A stretch of DNA of 64,000 nt from JAJCYX01 sp965243825 (lineage in GTDB: Bacteria; Chloroflexota; Dehalococcoidia; Lucifugimonadales; Lucifugimonadaceae): NCBI GenBank assembly GCA_965243825.1, contig CBDEVT010000001.1:1488001-1552000 (forward strand), written 5' to 3'. How positions within the stretch are numbered: the stretch's first letter is position 1; the number at the start of each line of letters is the position of its first letter. Below, in pieces: positions 1 through 8,421 of the stretch. Made by a program: the position numbers and the translations under genes. The notes under the pieces are model-generated. The model worked only from the letters and a program-made list of their open reading frames with translations, did not search any database and had not been told where the DNA came from.

Positions 1-173
1 TGAGAATTGCAACTCAGGTCGCTCAGCAAATGGGTATCTCCGAAAGTGGATATCGAATCGCGATCAACCAGGGTGCTGACGCCGGCCAGGTGCTAGATCA
101 TCTTCACGTCCATGTGATGGGTGGGCAGAATCTGTACCCGCTCGGTGAAACGAGCACCGGCACAGAGGGCTGA
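1..173 (+). CDS. HIT-family protein, C-terminal fragment
   Basis: The reading frame is open from base 3 at the window edge and ends at TGA 171-173, giving 56 residues. It contains HLHVHVMGG, the histidine-triad motif (H-x-H-x-H) of HIT nucleotide hydrolases and transferases such as HinT. In that family the middle His is the nucleophile that attacks the alpha phosphate. The preceding segment (YRIAINQGADAGQ) is also typical of HinT-like proteins. The N-terminal half lies outside the window. No strong terminator follows directly; a structured stretch starts about 100 nt downstream. Confidence 0.85.
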   Translation, partial: RIATQVAQQMGISESGYRIAINQGADAGQVLDHLHVHVMGGQNLYPLGETSTGTEG

Positions 174-269
174 TTTCGACAGCACCAATTCAGGTTATCG
201 CCGCGCTCACACGGAACCCTAACTCTGGAAGCTTGCGAAGCAGTTGACCCGCGCGCATAATGAGGCCGC

Positions 270-352
270 CTGTGAGGCGTGCCGTCTTATGATGCTGCCG
301 AACTGGCACAAGGCCTCACAGCCGACTCTGCTGGCAACTCTCTTATTGCCAG
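270..352 (+). promoter_or_regulatory. Structured leader ahead of the molybdenum hydroxylase operon
   Basis: Two inverted repeats lie between the HIT gene and the first Cox-type gene. The first pairs 270-278 (CTGTGAGGC) with 313-321 (GCCTCACAG), and continues inward as 279-283 (GTGCC) with 305-309 (GGCAC), leaving a 3-nt bulge and a 21-nt loop. The second pairs 331-337 (CTGGCAA) with 346-352 (TTGCCAG). Neither is followed by a T tract, so a simple intrinsic terminator for the HIT gene is unlikely. A leader RNA or operator for the operon is inference. I could not match it to a known riboswitch by eye. Confidence 0.4.
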
Positions 353-382
353 TTCACGCGACGAGATGAAAGGAGCGGGTTT

Positions 383-1255
383 TTGCATCCGTTCGCGTAT
401 GTTGCACCAAAGACCGTTGATGAAGCCGTGGCGGTCCTAGAAAAGCACGGTGACCGAGCTCGTCCGATAGCTGGCGGAACAGACCTGCTGGTTCAGGCCA
501 GAGGCGGACGCTTTGACCTCGACGCAGTTGTCGATATCAAGAAGATCCCCGAGCTTGTAGCCATTAAGAATGATGATTCTGGGCTGGAGATGGGCGCAGC
601 GGTGCCCTGCTATCAGCTTTATGAGAACGCTGAGTTGTCCGCCGAATACCCGGGCATCATGGATGCGGCGTCACTAATCGGCGGAATCCAGATCCAGTCG
701 CGAGCCGGAATTGGTGGGAATCTCTGCAATTCCACGCCCAGTGGCGACAGCATCTGTCCGATCATCGTTCACTACGGAGTGGCCACGATCGCCGGTCCGA
801 ACGGTCGTCGCGAAGTGGCGACTGAAGATTTCTGCACCGGTCCCGGTAGAAATGTCCTCGAAAAGGGCGAGTTGCTGGTTAGCCTCAAGTTCCCTAAACC
901 ATCAAGTTCTTTCGGCGCTGCTTACGAGCGCTTCATCCCGCGAAACGAGATGGACATTGCGGTTGCGGGTGTAGCTGCGTCGGTAGAACTCAGTTCCGAC
1001 GGCAAGACTGTTGAGAAGGCACGAGTGGCACTCGCCTCAGTCGCACCAGTTCCGGTTCTAGCCGAAGCCGCGGCGAACGAGATAATTGGAAAGAGCGCAG
1101 ACGACGAAGACGCAATCGCTGCAGCAGGCAAAGCCGCCGCCGCCGCCGCAAGTCCCATCGCAGACATGCGTGGCACCGTCGAGCAGCGCAAGCACCTGGT
1201 TGATGTATTGACCAGGAGAATGATTAAGAAGGCTATCGAGAGGGCGAGGAGCTAG
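383..1255 (+). CDS. Molybdenum hydroxylase FAD-binding (medium) subunit, CoxM-type
   Basis: A 290-residue protein of the CO dehydrogenase/xanthine dehydrogenase medium-subunit family. It carries FAD and passes electrons from the 2Fe-2S subunit to an acceptor. FAD-binding signatures are visible at residues 30-36 (AGGTDLL) and 110-122 (IGGNLCNSTPSGD), and length is normal for the family. The start is TTG at 383, supported by AGGAG at 371-375 with a 7-nt spacer. It is the first gene of an M-S-L-L operon: the small subunit follows after one base and two large subunits come next. The substrate cannot be told from this subunit. Confidence 0.93.
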   Translation: MHPFAYVAPKTVDEAVAVLEKHGDRARPIAGGTDLLVQARGGRFDLDAVVDIKKIPELVAIKNDDSGLEMGAAVPCYQLYENAELSAEYPGIMDAASLIGGIQIQSRAGIGGNLCNSTPSGDSICPIIVHYGVATIAGPNGRREVATEDFCTGPGRNVLEKGELLVSLKFPKPSSSFGAAYERFIPRNEMDIAVAGVAASVELSSDGKTVEKARVALASVAPVPVLAEAAANEIIGKSADDEDAIAAAGKAAAAAASPIADMRGTVEQRKHLVDVLTRRMIKKAIERARS

Positions 1256-1256
1256 C

Positions 1257-1733
1257 ATGGACCTGCCACAGAGAGTTCACGTAAGAACAACGATCAATGG
1301 CCAGGCGCAGGAGTTTCTTGTTCCTCCGTACATGAGCCTACTCGACACGATCAGGGAGATCGCCGGACTCACCGGTACCAAGGAAGGCTGTCTAGACGGC
1401 AACTGTGGTGCCTGCACGGTGAATATCGACGGTCGAATTGTCGACTCCTGCCTGGTACTTGGTGCGGAAGTTGATGGCAAGAGCGTCACCACGGTTGAGG
1501 GGCTGGCAACGAAAGATGGCCTCCACCCGCTTCAGCAAGCATTCCTGGAAGAGGCCGCTCTGCAGTGTGGTATCTGCACTCCAGGATTCCTGGTCGCTGC
1601 AAAAGGACTGCTGGACAACGAACCGAAGCCGAGCGAAGGCCGTATTCGACACTGGTTGGCCGGGAACCTTTGCCGCTGCACGGGCTACGACAAGATCGTT
1701 CGAGCGGTACAGAAGGCTGCGGCATCCAGCTAA
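1257..1733 (+). CDS. Molybdenum hydroxylase [2Fe-2S] (small) subunit, CoxS-type
   Basis: A 158-residue iron-sulfur subunit. The N-terminal plant-ferredoxin-like cluster uses Cys45, Cys50, Cys53 and Cys65. The C-terminal helical domain carries the second cluster through CGIC (Cys104, Cys107) and CRC (Cys139, Cys141). This is the standard two-cluster arrangement that wires the Mo centre to FAD. The ATG lies one base after the stop of the medium subunit, and its ribosome binding site (GAGGAG) sits inside the end of that gene, so the two are probably translationally coupled. Length and motifs are complete. Confidence 0.95.
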   Translation: MDLPQRVHVRTTINGQAQEFLVPPYMSLLDTIREIAGLTGTKEGCLDGNCGACTVNIDGRIVDSCLVLGAEVDGKSVTTVEGLATKDGLHPLQQAFLEEAALQCGICTPGFLVAAKGLLDNEPKPSEGRIRHWLAGNLCRCTGYDKIVRAVQKAAASS

Positions 1734-1792
1734 GCGCTGTTCACTGACGCGAACGAGCCTGTTACGGGCATCTGAGATAAAGGACGAAGCGA

Positions 1793-4078
1793 ATGGTAAG
1801 CACTTTCGAGCCTAAGTCTGACTACAAGGTGATTGGCACCAGGCCGATTCGCCACGACGGACTCGACAAGGTCACTGGTAGAGCTGTCTACGGAGCTGAC
1901 ATCAAGCTGCCGGGAATGCTTTCGGCGGTGGTAGTTCGCAGTCCACATGCGCATGCACGCATCAAGAGCATCGATACCTCGGCCGCCGAAGCGATAGACG
2001 GTGTCTACGCGGTAATGACCGGTGCGGACATTCCAAAACACGAAGACAAGACAGTTGACCTTGGGGAAGGTTCCGCCAACTTCAAGTGGGCTGCTGACAA
2101 CATCATGGCGGATGAGAAGGCTCTCTACAGGGGTCATCCTGTCGCTGCCGTTGCCGCTGTGGACCGCTACATCGGTGAGATCGCTGCTGAGGCGATCAAG
2201 GTGGAGTACGAAGTTCTGCCGAACGCCACGAATGTCACAGATGCGCTGGCATCAGATGCACCGATCATTCTCGAAGATCTAGTTGGTGATGACCTTGGCG
2301 ATGAGGTCAGGAACACCAACATGGCTACCCACTTCCGCCATGAATTCGGTGACGTTGACGGTGGATTTGCCAAGGCTGATCACGTGATCGAGCGTGAGTA
2401 CTCGATGCAGATGGTCCACCAGGGTTACATCGAGCCTCACAACGCCACCGCAATCTGGGACCAGGAAGACCGAATCAAGATATGGACCAGCACGCAAGGT
2501 GCTTTCCCTGTACGGACCCAGACCGCTGGCATCCTCAACATGTCTGAGTCCCGCATCAAGGTGACGCCGCTTGAGATCGGTGGTGGCTTCGGTGGCAAGA
2601 TCCCGATCTACCTCGAGCCGATCTGTGCTGTCCTTTCAAAGAAATCAGGCGGGCGCCCAGTCAAAGGAATCATGGAGCGCAAGTCTGTTTTCGAAGGCAG
2701 TGGTCCAGCTCCTGGCGGTGTATTGAGCGTGAAGCTCGGGGCTACCAATGACGGCAAGCTGGTTACGGCGACGTCTGACATCAAGCTTGAAGCCGGTGCG
2801 TACCCCGGAGCCGCAGTTGGACCGGCAGCGATGTGTGTATTCGCCTGCTATGACATCCCGAATACCCGCATTGATGGCTGGGACGTTGTGGTCAACAAGC
2901 CGAAGTCAGCCGCCTACAGGGCGCCAGGGTCTCCGCAAGCTGCATACGCAATGGAGTCCGCCGTAGATGAACTTTGCGAACAGGCCGGGTTCGACAAGAT
3001 GCAGTTCCGAGTCGACAACGCATCACACGAAGGCACACGCCGCGGTGATGGCGTGGTGTTCCCGCGCATCGGTATGCAGGAGGTCCTAGAGGCGACTAAA
3101 GCATCGCCGCACTGGAACTCTGAGATAGGCGCACCTTCAAAGCCCGGTAACGTTCGTGGACGCGGAATCGCTTCTGGCTACTGGTTTAACGTTGGACTGA
3201 AGTCCAGCGTCAACCTCGCACTCAATAACGACGGTACAGTCGAGCTTGTAGAAGGCTCGACTGACATCGGGGGCACACGAGCCTCGATATCGATGCAAGC
3301 CGCCGAGGTGCTCGGCATCGCAGCTGAAGACGTTCGACCAACCGTGGTCGACACCGACACAGTTGGCTACACCGATGTCACTGGCGGTTCACGAACGACG
3401 TATGCCACTGGATACGCTGCATGGAAAGCGGCAAATTCTATGGTCGAAGAACTCCAGAAGCGTGCCGCGCTCCTGTGGGACATCTCCGAAGACGGCGTGC
3501 AGTTCGAAGACGGCGTCTTCAGTTCGACCACCGACTCTGAACTGAAGATCTCGTTCAAAGACCTGGCAGGCAAGCTCAACGACACAGGTGGTCCGGTCAA
3601 CACGACCGGATCGGTCGACCTTGAGGCAGCTGGTGGTGCGTTCGGTACCCATATCTGTGACCTCGAGATCGACCCCGAAACCGGTAAGACCGATGTGGTT
3701 CGCTACACGGTTGTGCAGGACGTTGGCACCGCAATTCACCCTTCATACGTCGAAGGACAACTGCAGGGTGGCGCGGCGCAGGGCATTGGCTGGGCGCTCA
3801 ACGAAGAGTACTTCATGAACGATGAAGGCACGATGGTCAACTCGACTTACCTCGACTACCGCATGCCAACATCACTGGACCTTCCGGAGATCGAGACCGT
3901 GATCGTTGAGGTCCCGAACCCGATCCACCCGTTCGGTGTTCGCGGTGTCGGAGAAGTTCCAATCTGCCCACCGATTCCGGCAGTCGGCAACGCCATCGAA
4001 GACGCTATCGGCGTCAGGATCAGCGAAACTCCGATGAATCCGGGCAAAATCCTGACGGCCCTCGAGAACAAGGGTTAG
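1793..4078 (+). CDS. Molybdenum hydroxylase large subunit, CoxL-like, copy A
   Basis: A 761-residue Mo-molybdopterin catalytic subunit of the xanthine dehydrogenase superfamily. Visible features: the ald/xan hammerhead N-terminal domain (VTGRAVYGADIKLPGM), the cofactor-contact motif GGGFGGK, the loop AAYRAPGSPQA, and GVGE with Glu721 as the likely catalytic base. It lacks the form I CO dehydrogenase motif AYxCSFR and the form II motif AYRGAGR, so CO oxidation is not supported. An aldehyde or N-heterocycle hydroxylase is more likely. It follows the small subunit after 59 bases with AAGGA before the ATG. A close paralog is encoded 165 bases downstream. Confidence 0.93.
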   Translation: MVSTFEPKSDYKVIGTRPIRHDGLDKVTGRAVYGADIKLPGMLSAVVVRSPHAHARIKSIDTSAAEAIDGVYAVMTGADIPKHEDKTVDLGEGSANFKWAADNIMADEKALYRGHPVAAVAAVDRYIGEIAAEAIKVEYEVLPNATNVTDALASDAPIILEDLVGDDLGDEVRNTNMATHFRHEFGDVDGGFAKADHVIEREYSMQMVHQGYIEPHNATAIWDQEDRIKIWTSTQGAFPVRTQTAGILNMSESRIKVTPLEIGGGFGGKIPIYLEPICAVLSKKSGGRPVKGIMERKSVFEGSGPAPGGVLSVKLGATNDGKLVTATSDIKLEAGAYPGAAVGPAAMCVFACYDIPNTRIDGWDVVVNKPKSAAYRAPGSPQAAYAMESAVDELCEQAGFDKMQFRVDNASHEGTRRGDGVVFPRIGMQEVLEATKASPHWNSEIGAPSKPGNVRGRGIASGYWFNVGLKSSVNLALNNDGTVELVEGSTDIGGTRASISMQAAEVLGIAAEDVRPTVVDTDTVGYTDVTGGSRTTYATGYAAWKAANSMVEELQKRAALLWDISEDGVQFEDGVFSSTTDSELKISFKDLAGKLNDTGGPVNTTGSVDLEAAGGAFGTHICDLEIDPETGKTDVVRYTVVQDVGTAIHPSYVEGQLQGGAAQGIGWALNEEYFMNDEGTMVNSTYLDYRMPTSLDLPEIETVIVEVPNPIHPFGVRGVGEVPICPPIPAVGNAIEDAIGVRISETPMNPGKILTALENKG

Positions 4079-4110
4079 CGAGCCTCTACTTCGAAACATA
4101 GCTTTAACCA

Positions 4111-4144
4111 CGACCGGGCAATCTGGGCAACAGATGCCCGGTCG
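4111..4144 (+). terminator. Strong hairpin between the two large-subunit genes
   Basis: Left arm 4111-4119 (CGACCGGGC), a bulged A at 4120 and 4121-4125 (ATCTG) pair with 4131-4135 (CAGAT) and 4136-4144 (GCCCGGTCG); the loop is GGCAA. That is 14 base pairs with one bulge. It lies 32 bases after the stop of copy A. Only a short T run (TGTGGTTT) follows, so it may be a partial terminator or an mRNA-stabilising stem that sets the ratio of copy A to copy B. Confidence 0.6.
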
Positions 4145-4242
4145 TGTGGTTTAAGATAGGCAACTCATCTCAGTCGAGAATTCATGTCCGACTCTCGACG
4201 CGATCCTAAGACCCGCATCTGCAACCAGACCAGGAGACGCTG

Positions 4243-6519
4243 ATGGTCCAGACATTTGAGCCGAAGAGCGACTACAAGGTCGTCGGAACTACTCCAATCC
4301 GTCACGATGGACTTGAGAAGGTGACCGGAAGAGCCGTTTACGGCGGTGACGTTAAGGTCCCGGGAACTATCTGGGGCGAGATCCTTCGCTCCCCTCATGC
4401 CCATGCTCGCATCAAGAGCATCGACACCTCAGCTGCCGAAGCTGCTCCCGGTGTTTACGCCGTTGCCACCAACGCCGACTTTCCGACTCCCAAAGAGGGG
4501 GAGATCGACACAGGTGAAGATGTTGTCAACTTCGAGCGGGACACGCAGAACCTACTCGCAAGGGACAAGGTTCTTTACAAAGGCCATGCCATTGCTGCCG
4601 TGGCGGCGGTCGACCGCAATACTGCGCTAGAGGCGACGAAGCTGATCAAAGTTGAATACGAGAAGCTAACGCCAGTTCGCAACGTTGATGAAGCGATGGC
4701 CGGCAACGCACCGATATTGCTAGAGAACCTGGTCGGAGACCACCTGGGCGAGGAAGTCGGTAACACGAACGTGGCGCGTCACTTCAGGCACGAGTTTGGC
4801 GACGTTGAAAAAGGCTTCGCGGACTCGGATCTGGTTGTCGAACGAACCTTCACCCTGCAGATGGTGCACCAGGGCTACATCGAGCCTCACAACGCCACCG
4901 CAATCTGGGACGAATCCGGTCACGTGACGGCCTGGTCAAGTACACAGGGTATGTTTGCAGTCAGAGACCAGACCGCAGGAATGTTGCGTCTTCCAGAGTC
5001 CCAGGTGACTGTCCATCCAGTTGAGATCGGTGGCGGCTTTGGCGGGAAAACCAAGGTTTACCTGGCGCCTGTGGCTGCGATTCTCTCTAAGAAATCCGGA
5101 GGTCGTCCGGTCAAGATGATCATGGACCGCAACTCGGTCTTCCAGGCATCAGGTCCGGCTCCCGGAGGCAAGATCACGGTCAAAATGGGTGTCACGAATG
5201 ACGGCAAAATAAAGGCCGTCGCATCGGACCTTCGATACGAGGCAGGTGCGTACCCGGGCTCGGCCATCGGTGCAGGCGGAATCTGCGTCCATGCCTGCTA
5301 TGACATTCCAGCGAGCAGGATCGACGGTTACGACGTTGTCGTGAATAAGCCTAAGTCTGCCGCATACCGGGCCCCGGGTTCGCCGCAGGCCGCTTTTGCC
5401 ATCGAACAGGTGGTTGACGAAATCTGCGACGAGAAGGGCTGGGACAAAATCAAGTTCCGCCTCGACAACGCTGCGCGTGAAGGCACTCGGCGCGGCGACG
5501 GCGTGATGCTAGGTAAGGTCGGTCTTGTCGAGACTCTTGAAGCGGTCAGAGACTCGGACCACTGGAACTCTCCCGTCGGCGAACCTGCACCCGGCAAAGT
5601 GCGCGGCCGTGGAGTCGCATCTGGTTACTGGATGAACGGTGGAGGAAAATCCACGGTTGACCTGATGCTCCAGGATGACGGCACTGTGGCGATGAACGAA
5701 GGCTCCGCCGACATTGGAGGCACCCGCGCCTCGATCGCCATGCAAGCTGCCGAGGTTCTTGGACTTGCTGCAGAGGACATTCATCCCTACATTCCAAGCA
5801 CCGACAGCATTGGCTTTACTGGCACGACTGGCGGGTCGCGCACCACGTACGCCACCGGCTATGCAGCGTGGGAAGCCGCGTACAAGCTGATTGAGGAAAT
5901 GAGTCAGCGAGCTGCCGTGCTTTGGGGTATCGAATCTTCCGACGTGCAGTTTGACTCAGGAAAGTTCAGTTCAGGATCTGATCCGGAACTGAGCATCGGT
6001 TTCAAGGACCTGGCTCGCCGGATCGGCGAAAGTGGTGAGCCCGTCAGTTCAACAGCGTCGGTCAACCTCGCGGCTGCTGGCGCAGGCTACGCTGTTCACA
6101 TCTGCGATCTGGAGATTGATCCGGACACAGGCAAAACCGATGTCGTCCGCTACACCGCCGCTCAAGACGTTGGTAAAGCAGCTCACCCATCGTACGCAGA
6201 AGGCCAGATCCAGGGTGGAGTTGCCCAGGGTGTTGGCTGGGCTCTCAACGAGGAGTACTTCATTACCGACGAGGGTGAGATGGCCAATCACACGTTCCTC
6301 GACTACAGGATGCCGACATCGCTGGATCTGCCAATGATCGAGACCATCCTGGTTGAGGTACCCAACCCGCTTCACCCGTTTGGTGTGCGGGGTGTAGGTG
6401 AGGTGCCGTTGGCGCCGCCTTTGCCCGCTGCCGCAAACGCAGTCAAAGACGCCATTGGCAAGCGAATAGTGGACCACCCGATCAAACCGGGACGGATACT
6501 TGAGGCGCTTGCTGACTAG
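4243..6519 (+). CDS. Molybdenum hydroxylase large subunit, CoxL-like, copy B
   Basis: A 758-residue paralog of the preceding gene, similar along its whole length and nearly identical in stretches (VHQGYIEPHNATAIWD; KPKSAAYRAPGSPQAA). It keeps GGGFGGK, AYRAPG and the catalytic Glu720 in GVGE, so it should be active. It has no medium or small subunit gene of its own and may share those upstream. Differences cluster in places that could shape substrate choice, for example residues just after GGGFGGK (KTKVYLAPV here, KIPIYLEPI in copy A). The spacer before it holds the 14-bp hairpin, and GGAG precedes the ATG. Confidence 0.93.
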   Translation: MVQTFEPKSDYKVVGTTPIRHDGLEKVTGRAVYGGDVKVPGTIWGEILRSPHAHARIKSIDTSAAEAAPGVYAVATNADFPTPKEGEIDTGEDVVNFERDTQNLLARDKVLYKGHAIAAVAAVDRNTALEATKLIKVEYEKLTPVRNVDEAMAGNAPILLENLVGDHLGEEVGNTNVARHFRHEFGDVEKGFADSDLVVERTFTLQMVHQGYIEPHNATAIWDESGHVTAWSSTQGMFAVRDQTAGMLRLPESQVTVHPVEIGGGFGGKTKVYLAPVAAILSKKSGGRPVKMIMDRNSVFQASGPAPGGKITVKMGVTNDGKIKAVASDLRYEAGAYPGSAIGAGGICVHACYDIPASRIDGYDVVVNKPKSAAYRAPGSPQAAFAIEQVVDEICDEKGWDKIKFRLDNAAREGTRRGDGVMLGKVGLVETLEAVRDSDHWNSPVGEPAPGKVRGRGVASGYWMNGGGKSTVDLMLQDDGTVAMNEGSADIGGTRASIAMQAAEVLGLAAEDIHPYIPSTDSIGFTGTTGGSRTTYATGYAAWEAAYKLIEEMSQRAAVLWGIESSDVQFDSGKFSSGSDPELSIGFKDLARRIGESGEPVSSTASVNLAAAGAGYAVHICDLEIDPDTGKTDVVRYTAAQDVGKAAHPSYAEGQIQGGVAQGVGWALNEEYFITDEGEMANHTFLDYRMPTSLDLPMIETILVEVPNPLHPFGVRGVGEVPLAPPLPAAANAVKDAIGKRIVDHPIKPGRILEALAD

Positions 6520-6545
6520 ACGGCGTCCAGGCTTTAGAAATTTTT

Positions 6546-6585
6546 GGGCCGGTTGCTGGTAATACTGCGACCGGCCCTGTCTTTT
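6546..6585 (+). terminator. Intrinsic terminator after the large-subunit pair
   Basis: GGGCCGGT at 6546-6553 pairs with ACCGGCCC at 6570-6577 across a 16-nt loop, followed by TGTCTTTT. It starts 27 bases after the stop of copy B and ends 17 bases before the sulfatase ATG, so transcription of the sulfatase may be partly separate from the Cox-type genes. Confidence 0.7.
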
Positions 6586-6602
6586 GGAAAGAAGTTGAAC
6601 TC

Positions 6603-7988
6603 ATGAGTCAGCCAAACATCATTCTTATCAACTGCGACGATCTTGGGTATGGAGACCTTGGAGCTTACGGTTCACAGGTAAACAAGACACCTGCCCTGGA
6701 TCGAATGGCCGAAGAAGGTGTTCGGTTCACAGACTTCTACATGGCCTCACCGGTCTGTTCACCGTCTCGTGCAGCCATGATGACCGGTTGCTATCCACCT
6801 CGCATAAGCTTCGGCGCATTCGTGGATGGTGGCGTCGTCCTATTCCCTGGTGATGACATTGGACTGAATCAGAACGAGATCACCATTGCGAAACTTCTCA
6901 AAGGCGTCGGTTATTCGACCAAGCTTGTTGGCAAATGGCACTGCGGAGACCAACCTGAGTTCTTGCCGACTTCACATGGATTCGACAGCTACTACGGTAT
7001 TCCATTCAGTAATGACCATGGCCGGCAGGCGGACGACCCGGTATGGAATCCGATGCGGCGAGACTGGCCGCCTTTGCCGTTAGTTCGTGATACCGAGGTC
7101 ATTCAGGAGCAGCCTGACCAGGCGGCTGTGACCGAACGCTATGTTGAAGAGGCAGTCCGGTTCATTCGTGAGGAGCGAGACGCTCCGTTTTTTCTGTACC
7201 TCGCCCACATGCACGTGCATGTGCCGATCTACACTCCTGCTCATTTTGAGCGCGAATCCGAAAATGGCATCTATGGTGCCGCTGTTGCCGCAATTGACTG
7301 GTCCGTTGAGGTGATCATGGACGAACTCAAGCGCCAGGGTATCGACGAGAACACGCTCGTGATATTCACGAGTGACAACGGCTCCCGGGCGCGCGATGAG
7401 GGCGGTAGCAATGCTCCTCTTCGTGGGAAGAAGGGAGAAACGTGGGAGGGCGGCCAGCGAGTAGCGTGCCTGATGCGATGGCCTGATCAGATTTCGGCCG
7501 GGACCGTCTCGAATGAGATGGTCACATCGATGGACCTGTTCCCAACTTTAGCCGGCATAGCAGGGGCTGAAGTTCCGAATGATCGAATCATCGATGGCCA
7601 GGACATCTCTGCACTGATTTTCGGTGAGAAGGATGCAACCAGTCCTCATGAGAACTTCTTCTACTACAAACAAAACAACCTGGAAGCAGTTCGCTCAGGA
7701 AACTGGAAGCTGCATGTACGCAAAGGTGAGGAAGAGGTCAGAGAACTCTTCGATCTGGGCATCGATGTTGGCGAATCGAACAATCTTTTCGATCAAGAAC
7801 CGAAAGTCGTCTCTGACCTGATGACTAAGCTGAATGCCTGCAGACGCGATATCGGTGATGCGGCTACGGGTACTGCTGGCGAGAATGTGAGGCCAATAGG
7901 CCGGGTCGACGATGCGAAGCCCCTCACTGAGTACGACCCGAATCACCCTTACATCATTGCCATGTACGACAAGCCCTACAGGGGTTGA
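6603..7988 (+). CDS. Type I sulfatase, no signal peptide
   Basis: A 461-residue arylsulfatase-family hydrolase that cleaves sulfate esters from organic substrates. The N-terminus carries the metal-binding pair in INCDDLGYGDLG. Cys52 lies in CSPSR, the type I sulfatase motif in which Cys is converted to formylglycine by a maturation enzyme. GKWHCG is the usual Lys-His motif and FTSDNGS supplies further metal and sulfate ligands. The protein starts almost directly at the catalytic domain with no signal peptide or membrane segment, suggesting a cytoplasmic enzyme acting on imported substrates. No sulfatase-maturing enzyme is encoded nearby. Confidence 0.92.
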   Translation: MSQPNIILINCDDLGYGDLGAYGSQVNKTPALDRMAEEGVRFTDFYMASPVCSPSRAAMMTGCYPPRISFGAFVDGGVVLFPGDDIGLNQNEITIAKLLKGVGYSTKLVGKWHCGDQPEFLPTSHGFDSYYGIPFSNDHGRQADDPVWNPMRRDWPPLPLVRDTEVIQEQPDQAAVTERYVEEAVRFIREERDAPFFLYLAHMHVHVPIYTPAHFERESENGIYGAAVAAIDWSVEVIMDELKRQGIDENTLVIFTSDNGSRARDEGGSNAPLRGKKGETWEGGQRVACLMRWPDQISAGTVSNEMVTSMDLFPTLAGIAGAEVPNDRIIDGQDISALIFGEKDATSPHENFFYYKQNNLEAVRSGNWKLHVRKGEEEVRELFDLGIDVGESNNLFDQEPKVVSDLMTKLNACRRDIGDAATGTAGENVRPIGRVDDAKPLTEYDPNHPYIIAMYDKPYRG

Positions 7989-8097
7989 TCAGGTCAACCG
8001 GAGCTTAGGCAGAACCGGTCAATCAATGCTGTTTACGGAGACGCCGGCATCGCACACGCATCTAATGGTTAGAATTGTGTGACTGGAGAGATGCGAA

Positions 8098-8361
8098 TTG
8101 GCGAAAGTCTTCGTTCCGTACAACCTGCGTAAATACACCGATGGCGCGACGCAGGTCGATATGCCCGGTGCCACCCTCGGCAAGCTGATAGACAACCTTG
8201 AAGATGCATATCCGGGGATCAGTGACCACCTGCTACAGGACGGCCGCCTGAAACCAGGACTAGCAGCGGTGTGCGGTCACGCTGCGACCCGCCAGGGTCT
8301 ACTGCAAAAGCTTGATGAAGACACTGAAGTCCATTTCGTACCCGCAGTATCTGGTGGCTGA
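8098..8361 (+). CDS. MoaD/ThiS-family sulfur carrier
   Basis: An 87-residue ubiquitin-like protein ending in Gly-Gly, the C-terminus that is adenylated and thiocarboxylated in sulfur carriers. In MoaD this delivers sulfur to form the dithiolene of molybdopterin. The start is TTG at 8098 with GGAGAG about 8 bases upstream; an ATG 7 bases earlier is out of frame. Its place directly after a molybdenum enzyme operon favours a MoaD role. A ThiS-like or other sulfur-carrier role cannot be excluded, because no MoaE or ThiG is in the window. It precedes the pterin genes on the same strand by 60 bases. Confidence 0.8.
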   Translation: MAKVFVPYNLRKYTDGATQVDMPGATLGKLIDNLEDAYPGISDHLLQDGRLKPGLAAVCGHAATRQGLLQKLDEDTEVHFVPAVSGG

Positions 8362-8421
8362 TCAACTCATCCAAAAGTAACCGTGAACGGCCCAGGAAAT
8401 TGATCTGGAAGAAGGTCCAGC

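Noticed and set aside
1793..6519. Aerobic CO dehydrogenase (form I or II)
   Set aside because: Neither large subunit has AYxCSFR or AYRGAGR; both have AYRAPG, so CO oxidation is not supported despite the Cox-type gene order.
8041..8097. Promoter in front of the MoaD-like gene
   Set aside because: TAGAAT at 8070-8075 could be a -10 box, but no -35 lies at a sensible distance.
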